Assembly (NCBI GenBank): GCA_964541375.1
Contig: CAZIPT010000041.1
Coordinates: 1 to 18,018, forward strand
Reading direction: 5' to 3'
Source: JBAXEO01 sp964541375
GTDB lineage: Bacteria; Actinomycetota; Coriobacteriia; Anaerosomatales; JAAXUF01
Length of the DNA: 18,018 nucleotides
The position numbers and the translations under genes are program-made. Positions 14,042-18,018 of this stretch are shown here, in pieces. A model generated the notes under the pieces. The model was not told the DNA's origin, did not search any database, and saw only the letters and a program-made list of their open reading frames with translations. How positions within the stretch are numbered: the stretch's first letter is position 1; each line of letters starts with the position of its first letter.

Positions 14042-15385
14042 ATGCCGAGAAGAGCAAAACCGATCTCATCAAAACGTATCGCAGCCGTCTTGCGGCGAGA
14101 CGACGGCATGGCGCTCGCGACCGTTGTCGCGATCTCTGCGATTCTCTTTCTGTTGGCGACGACCCTCGTCATGCTGGTCACGCAGCAGCAGATCACGACC
14201 TCGCACGTGGTCGCTCGAAACAAGGCACTCCAGGTCGCCGATGCGGGCATCACCGCGTACCTCTATCAACTGCGGTACAACAGCACCTACGACCAACTGC
14301 ACCCGACCATGGGTCCGGTCGCCACTACCGAGGGATCGTGGACTGTGACCGCGACCCGTGAGACCAGCGGAGGCGTTGTGACGCTTCGCTCGGTCGGTCA
14401 GATTCCGAGCTTGGGTTCGAAGAGAACCATCCTCGCACGGGCGAAGTTCCCGTCCTTCTCGGACTACATGATCGTGATGAACGATTCGTACGCGATCGAC
14501 TCGCCCTTCAAGATCAAGGGCAAGGTGTACTCGAATGGTCCCGTCAGAAACGACGGTGAGATCACCGGACACGTGTACTCGAAGGCAGCGATCACCGGTG
14601 GTGGAATCTTCGGTGACGGCAAGACGGCCTACTGCAGCCAGCCGACGATCAACTTCAGTGGGATCAACGCGGATCTGAACGTCCTGTCTGCCTCTGCGAC
14701 GTACACGGGGACCAACTTTCCCGCGTCGGGTGGATTGGGCTACAGGGTCATCCTGAGCGGGACGGGGGGCACCTACCAGCAGGTGACCGCTGTCAATGGA
14801 ACGACCGGCGCGCTGACCCTCTCAGGTTCCGCTATCCCGTTCGAGATTCCGGCGCCGCCTATGTCCGGCGTGCTGTTCTTCAAAGACCGGGTGTGGATCG
14901 ACGGTACCTACTCGCGTCCGGTCACTGTCGTCTCGAGCGCGACCCAGCGGGATACCTCGAACTCGGGCATAGGCGGGGCTGCAAGCCCCTATGACGGTTC
15001 GGCCTTCTTCATCGTGGGCAACCTGATGCCGACGAACGTGGCCAACAATGCCATCGTGTGCGGGTTGGTGGCACCGGGCGACATCAGTATCCCGATCTGG
15101 TACGACTCGATGACCAACAACTACGGCGGAACGACATCTCCGCAGCTCAATATCTGGGCTGCGATGATATCTCAGACGGGGACGCTTCACTGCGACAATG
15201 ACACGACCGGCAGAATCAGAGATCTCTACGTGTGCGGTGCTCGTACTGCGATCAAGGCGGGCAACTTCTCCGGAGTGCAGAAGAGCACGATGGAGTATGA
15301 CTTCCGACTCCAGGAGCAGAGCCCACCGTTGTTCCCCGTCATACGCGACGGTTCAATGACCGTCGACTCTTGGATCGAAGAGTGA
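14042..15385 (+). CDS. PilX/GspK-like minor prepilin
   Basis: A 447-aa protein with a class III leader (1-22, ending RRDDG) cut before MALATVVAISAILFLLATTLVML. The fifth mature residue is Thr, not Glu, as in GspK-type tip subunits. The helix continues with ARNKALQVADAGITAYLYQLR, the PilX/GspK hallmark. The large C-terminal part is not recognised in detail. It includes YSNGPVRNDGEITGHVYSKAAITGGG, a repetitive beta-helix-like stretch resembling bactofilin-type folds seen in some PilX proteins. The open frame begins at GTG 13982, but ATG 14042 has a good Shine-Dalgarno AGGAGAT (14027-14033, 8 nt) and avoids a strong hairpin in the earlier stretch, so I chose it. It completes the I-J-K tip set. 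Confidence 0.75.
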   Translation: MPRRAKPISSKRIAAVLRRDDGMALATVVAISAILFLLATTLVMLVTQQQITTSHVVARNKALQVADAGITAYLYQLRYNSTYDQLHPTMGPVATTEGSWTVTATRETSGGVVTLRSVGQIPSLGSKRTILARAKFPSFSDYMIVMNDSYAIDSPFKIKGKVYSNGPVRNDGEITGHVYSKAAITGGGIFGDGKTAYCSQPTINFSGINADLNVLSASATYTGTNFPASGGLGYRVILSGTGGTYQQVTAVNGTTGALTLSGSAIPFEIPAPPMSGVLFFKDRVWIDGTYSRPVTVVSSATQRDTSNSGIGGAASPYDGSAFFIVGNLMPTNVANNAIVCGLVAPGDISIPIWYDSMTNNYGGTTSPQLNIWAAMISQTGTLHCDNDTTGRIRDLYVCGARTAIKAGNFSGVQKSTMEYDFRLQEQSPPLFPVIRDGSMTVDSWIEE

Positions 15386-15425
15386 TTCGTCGCACTTGGT
15401 TCGTCTAGAATCCCTTTGACCGTGT

Positions 15426-15439
15426 TCCCTTCGAAGGGA
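15426..15439 (+). repeat. 14-bp perfect palindrome before the M24B peptidase gene
   Basis: TCCCTTCGAAGGGA is its own reverse complement. Its right arm contains GAAGGGA (15433-15439), the likely Shine-Dalgarno for ATG 15449, so it could be a binding site or a hairpin that limits ribosome access. TAGAAT at 15406-15411 is a possible -10 just upstream without a good -35. Confidence 0.4.
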
Positions 15440-15448
15440 CCCTCCCGG

Positions 15449-16537
15449 ATGGACGCCAGTAGCCGGCTGAAAGCGCTTCGCGCGAACCTTCGGGAGTCGG
15501 AGTTCGACGCGTTCGTCGCGAGTTCCGTGCCCAATGTCACCTACTTGACCGGTTTCGACAGCGTGTGGGACGCCGAGCCCTGTGCACTGGTCATGGTCAC
15601 CGAGACCGCGGCAACTGTCGTCACGGACAGCCGGTTCGAGGCGGCTGCGACGCGGGCCGCAGATGGCGGCCCCCTTCAGGTCCGGGTCTGCCAGGCCGAG
15701 CCATGGGGGCTGGTCGCGGAGCTACTCGTGGAGTCCGGTGTCGAGGTCGTCGCGGTCGAGGATTCGCTTCCCTATGGCGTGGTACAGCGGGTCCGGACTA
15801 CCGTGTCTGCCACGGTCACGCCCACCTCGGACTGGGTCGAGCAGATTCGGATCGCCAAAGACCCTGAGGAGATTGCCCGCATCGTCGCGGCACAGTCCTT
15901 GACCGACGAAGCGCTCGATCACATCCTCGAGTTTGTCTCGGCAGGCATGACTGAGACCGAGGTTGCGCTTGAGCTCGAGTTCTTCATGCGCGCTGGTGGC
16001 TCTGAAGGGGTCGCATTTCCGCCGATAGTCGCGAGCGGTCCTAACTCGGCGCTGCCTCACGCGCAGCCAAGCTCGCGTGCGCTCGCGCGCGGGGACTTCC
16101 TCAAGCTGGACTTCGGCGCGCGGGTCGGTGGTTACTGTGCCGACATGACGCGGACAGTCGTTCTTGGTCGAGCGAGTGATCGTCAGCGCGAGATCTACGC
16201 GGCGGTTCTGGCGGCGAACCTCGCTGGGCTCGAAGCCGTGCGGCCGGGACTCGCGGGTCGCGACATCGACGCGGCGGCTCGCCAGGTGATCGATTCTGCG
16301 GGCTACCGTGATCAGTTCGGCCACGGACTCGGCCACGGGGTGGGGCTGCAAGTCCACGAGCTGCCGGGTGTCGGGCCGCGGAGCGACCGGCCCGTTCCTC
16401 TCGGCAGTGTGGTGACCATCGAGCCGGGCGTCTATATCCCCGGGTTCGGCGGTGTTAGAATCGAGGACTTAGTGGTGGTCGAGGCCACGGGCGCGCGAGT
16501 GCTCACGACTTCGACCAAGGAGCTCATCGAGCTATAG
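15449..16537 (+). CDS. M24B metallopeptidase, Xaa-Pro aminopeptidase/dipeptidase
   Basis: Cytosolic enzyme that removes residues next to proline. The N-terminal creatinase-like domain (to about residue 130) contains LRESEFDAFVASSVPNVTYLTGF. The pita-bread catalytic domain has the five metal ligands Asp221, Asp232, His296, Glu325 and Glu339, in DFGARVGGYCADMTRT, GHGLGHGVGLQVHE, TIEPGVYIPG and GVRIEDL. The length, 362 aa, fits the PepP/PepQ group. Which of the two (aminopeptidase or dipeptidase) cannot be decided. The open frame extends to TTG 15416, but ATG 15449 with GAAGGGA 9 nt upstream gives the usual N-terminus. It lies 47 bp before efp, a recurring pair in Gram-positive genomes that may reflect shared handling of proline-containing products. 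Confidence 0.9.
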   Translation: MDASSRLKALRANLRESEFDAFVASSVPNVTYLTGFDSVWDAEPCALVMVTETAATVVTDSRFEAAATRAADGGPLQVRVCQAEPWGLVAELLVESGVEVVAVEDSLPYGVVQRVRTTVSATVTPTSDWVEQIRIAKDPEEIARIVAAQSLTDEALDHILEFVSAGMTETEVALELEFFMRAGGSEGVAFPPIVASGPNSALPHAQPSSRALARGDFLKLDFGARVGGYCADMTRTVVLGRASDRQREIYAAVLAANLAGLEAVRPGLAGRDIDAAARQVIDSAGYRDQFGHGLGHGVGLQVHELPGVGPRSDRPVPLGSVVTIEPGVYIPGFGGVRIEDLVVVEATGARVLTTSTKELIEL

Positions 16538-16584
16538 ACGACGCCCGCTGCGGCGTTGCACTTCGGTGGAGAAGGAGTACGGCT

Positions 16585-17145
16585 GTGTCTGTGACGACTG
16601 CGAACTTCAAGAACGGCATGTGCATCATCCACGACGGCAAGCGCTGGACGATCATCGATTTCCAGCACGTCAAACCGGGCAAGGGCGGCGCGTTCGTCCG
16701 CACCAAGCTCAAAGAACTCAAGAGCGGGCGTGTCGTCGAATACACATTCCGTGCCGGCGAGAAGTTCGAGGACGTCCGCATCGAGACCAAGAAGATGCAG
16801 TACCTGTACAACGATGGCGACACCTTCTACTTCATGGACAACAGTTCGTACGAGCAAGTCGAACTCGACAAGGACTTCGTCGGCGAGCAGGCCAAGTGGC
16901 TCAAGGACAACGACGAGGTCGAGATCATGACCGCCGACGGCGAGTTCATGGGAGTCGAGCCGCCCATGTTCGTGGAGCTTGAGGTCACCGAGACCGATCC
17001 GGGATTCAAGGGCGACACGGTCCAGGGGGGCACCAAGCCTGCGACCATGGAGACCGGAGCAGTCATCCAGGTCCCGATGTTCATCAACACCGGCGAGGTC
17101 CTCAAGATCGATACGCGTGACGGACGCTACATCACTCGCGTCTAA
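16585..17145 (+). CDS. efp: Translation elongation factor P
   Basis: Enters the ribosomal E site and rescues stalls at consecutive prolines. All three beta-barrel domains are present: KOW-like (1-65), OB (66-128) and the C-terminal domain with the EF-P signature GDTVQGGTKPATMETGAVIQVP. The length is 186 aa. The tip loop reads HVKPGKGGAFVRTK, so Lys33 corresponds to the lysine that is beta-lysylated in E. coli or 5-aminopentanolylated in Bacillus. The modification state cannot be read from this gene, and no modification enzyme is in the window. The start is GTG 16585 with GAAGGAG (16571-16577) 7 nt upstream. A GTG two codons later is possible but less well spaced. Confidence 0.96.
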   Translation: MSVTTANFKNGMCIIHDGKRWTIIDFQHVKPGKGGAFVRTKLKELKSGRVVEYTFRAGEKFEDVRIETKKMQYLYNDGDTFYFMDNSSYEQVELDKDFVGEQAKWLKDNDEVEIMTADGEFMGVEPPMFVELEVTETDPGFKGDTVQGGTKPATMETGAVIQVPMFINTGEVLKIDTRDGRYITRV

Positions 17146-17160
17146 CTGAGCACGCGAGAG

Positions 17161-17219
17161 CTACAGATTTCGGGCCGGGCGCAGATGTACGTGCGCTCGG
17201 CCTCGTATATACTCTGTAG
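17161..17219 (+). terminator. Nested hairpin after efp, possible terminator
   Basis: Inner stem GGCCGGGCGCA (17173-17183) with TGCGCTCGGCC (17192-17202), one G-U pair and an 8-nt loop. Outer arms CTACAGA (17161-17167) and TCTGTAG (17213-17219) are exact complements. It begins 16 bp after the efp stop. There is no T-tract. TATACT (17208-17213) inside the 3' flank could be the -10 of the next gene, without a clear -35. Confidence 0.5.
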
Positions 17220-17228
17220 TTCACCGAT

Positions 17229-17262
17229 GTCCGTACGGACGCGGGAACAAAGGGGTTCCGCG
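17229..17262 (+). repeat. Palindrome and hairpin in the leader of the truncated carboxylase gene
   Basis: GTCCGTACGGAC (17229-17240) is a perfect 12-bp palindrome. It is directly followed by a stem CGCGGGAAC (17240-17248) / GTTCCGCG (17255-17262) with one bulged G. They sit between a possible -10 (TATACT) and the Shine-Dalgarno GAGGGGA (17286-17292), so an operator or leader-RNA role is possible but untested. Confidence 0.35.
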
Positions 17263-17299
17263 CCTGTTTGATGCACGATTCAACGCGAGGGGAACTGCG

Positions 17300-17446
17300 A
17301 TGAGACCTGTGCACATCACCGACACGACGCTGCGCGACGCGCACCAGTCGCTGTGGGCCACGCGCATGGAGATCGGCGACATGTTGCCGCTTCTTCCCAA
17401 GATTGGACCGGTTGGATTCTGGTCTCCCGGGGGCTGGGGCGGCGCC
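17300..17446 (+). pseudogene. 5' fragment of pyruvate carboxylase subunit B / oxaloacetate decarboxylase alpha chain
   Basis: The first ~49 codons encode the start of a HMGL-like carboxyltransferase: VHITDTTLRDAHQSLWATRM is the classic opening of PycB/OadA, with the metal-site Asp in TDTTLRDAHQS. Homology continues to GFWS..GWGGA (expected GFWSLExWGGATFD). It then stops abruptly; the frame runs on over unrelated sequence to a stop at 17573-17575. The start ATG has GAGGGGA (17286-17292) 7 nt upstream and looks native. The intact enzyme would move CO2 to or from oxaloacetate with a biotin carrier. I interpret the break as an assembly chimera, not natural decay. PycB and OadA cannot be told apart from this piece. 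Confidence 0.75.
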
Positions 17447-17785
17447 ATTCCAGTTGTAGTGGCCGGAGGGGTCGACGCGGGGCGTGCCGGCGACGAACAC
17501 GCGCAGGCGCTGGTCGACGGCGACGTAGGCCATGACGGCTCGCGCGTAGTACTCGGGGGCGTTGTCGACGCCTGAACCGGTGGCCGCGGCCTCATGGCTG
17601 TTGCTCTGGAGGTAGTCGAAGGGGCCTTTGCCGCCGATCTTCCACATGCTGGAGCCCATGCGCTCGCCGGCGGCGACGGCGCCCATGATGCCCCAGGCCG
17701 TGTTTTCCATGGTGCCGAATCCGCCGTCCGTCTTCTGGGTGGCATGGAGGAAGTCCAGTCCCTTGGTCACCGTTGTTGGCCGTGG
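17438..17785 (-). pseudogene. Fragment of a prenyltransferase/squalene-cyclase-repeat protein
   Basis: Read on the minus strand, about 115 residues look like an internal piece of the terpene-cyclase-like alpha-alpha repeat proteins: KGLDFLHATQKTDGGFG, NTAWGIMGAVAAGERM, IGGKGPFDYLQSN, a central DNAPEYYARAVMAYVAV, and SGHYNWNGAA. Such repeats (Q-x2-DGGFG, TAW, GK-x-P-x-DYL) occur in secreted surface proteins of several high-GC Gram-positives. Both ends lose homology without start or stop, so this is a fragment. The 11 bases GGGGCGGCGCC at 17436-17446 are compatible with both this gene and the carboxylase fragment, marking the junction. The identification rests on motif pattern only. Confidence 0.55.
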
Positions 17786-17794
17786 GTCAGCCTG

Positions 17795-18018
17795 AGCCGC
17801 CCGCTTCGCCGCCGTTGGACAGCAGGCTCTGGATGCGCGCCACCGAGCGCGCGTTGCCATGCCCGTTGGCGCCGCCGATGTCGGCGGCGCGCCAGGCCGG
17901 CGTGTTCGCCACCTGCGCCTGCGGCGCCGGGCCGGCAAAGGTCTTGTACATCACGCTGGTCTTGTCCATCGCCGCGGCGGGCAGCGCCAGCGGCGGCGGC
18001 GGCAGCACCGGGCTGGCG
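17795..18018 (-). pseudogene. Fragment of a beta-lactamase-family serine hydrolase (class C/EstB type)
   Basis: Minus-strand frame entering from the window edge, about 70 residues. Motifs in order: PPPPLALPAAAMDKTSVMYKTF, then WRAADIGGANGHGNARSVARI and LLSNGGEAGG, the characteristic C-terminal third of beta-lactamase-related serine hydrolases (NGHGNARSVARI). After GGEAGG the frame leaves the family pattern and soon stops near 17785. Codons are extremely rich in G or C at the third position and the text is more proteobacterial in style than the rest of the window, so it may come from a different organism. The catalytic SxxK serine lies outside the window. Confidence 0.6.

Noticed and set aside
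17132..17938. 268-codon - strand frame as one complete gene
   Set aside because: Only its middle resembles a protein family. The N-terminal part is out-of-frame serine-hydrolase sequence and the C-terminal part is antisense to the carboxylase start.
1..18018. CRISPR arrays, tRNA/rRNA genes, insertion sequences
   Set aside because: No regular direct repeats, no cloverleaf or rRNA-like segments, and no transposase-like frames were seen.

Overview
The window is high-GC DNA with typical bacterial gene packing. Nearly every gene is on the + strand and neighbours often overlap by 4 bp. It carries a complete-looking type IV pilus (T4P) core without an outer-membrane secretin, which fits a monoderm, high-GC organism. 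My best guess is an actinobacterium of the Coriobacteriia/OPB41 type. This rests on gene content and protein style only, not on a database comparison.

Layout. Positions 2-397 hold the 3' end of an unidentified Ala/Pro-rich protein gene. pilB (extension ATPase, with an MshEN-type N-terminus) and pilC (platform) follow and end at a hairpin terminator. A 220-bp gap with a possible sigma-28-like promoter and a hairpin over the ribosome binding site leads to pilA, the short major pilin. After another strong hairpin comes pilD (prepilin peptidase). A 180-bp gap with two candidate promoters precedes pilM-pilN-pilO and a single-TM protein that looks like a PilP/GspC equivalent.

Next is a shikimate block, aroC-aroK-aroB-aroQ, coupled by ATGA overlaps. 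It runs straight into three minor prepilin-like genes in the T2SS order I-J-K: a very large PilV/GspI-like prepilin with about five beta-sandwich modules, a GspJ/PilW-like prepilin, and a PilX/GspK-like protein lacking Glu5. The pilus machinery is therefore split around an aromatic amino-acid operon. This recalls the pilMNOPQ-aroK-aroB synteny of gammaproteobacteria, but without PilQ. No pilT is present.

The cluster is followed by an M24B peptidase (Xaa-Pro type) and efp (elongation factor P), a common neighbour pair.

The last ~600 bp are not a normal gene order. A + strand gene starts like a pyruvate carboxylase subunit B/oxaloacetate decarboxylase alpha chain and loses homology after ~49 codons. 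It joins a - strand fragment of a squalene-cyclase/prenyltransferase-repeat protein, which in turn joins a - strand fragment of a beta-lactamase-family serine hydrolase. I read this as a chimeric, error-rich contig end rather than biology, and nothing after about 17420 should be trusted as genome structure.

The most interesting biology is: the giant modular minor pilin as a probable pilus-tip adhesin; the aro block inside the pilus locus; a PilP-like protein with no secretin; the possible c-di-GMP sensor in PilB; and a shared CCGATACT promoter-like motif before pilA and pilM.
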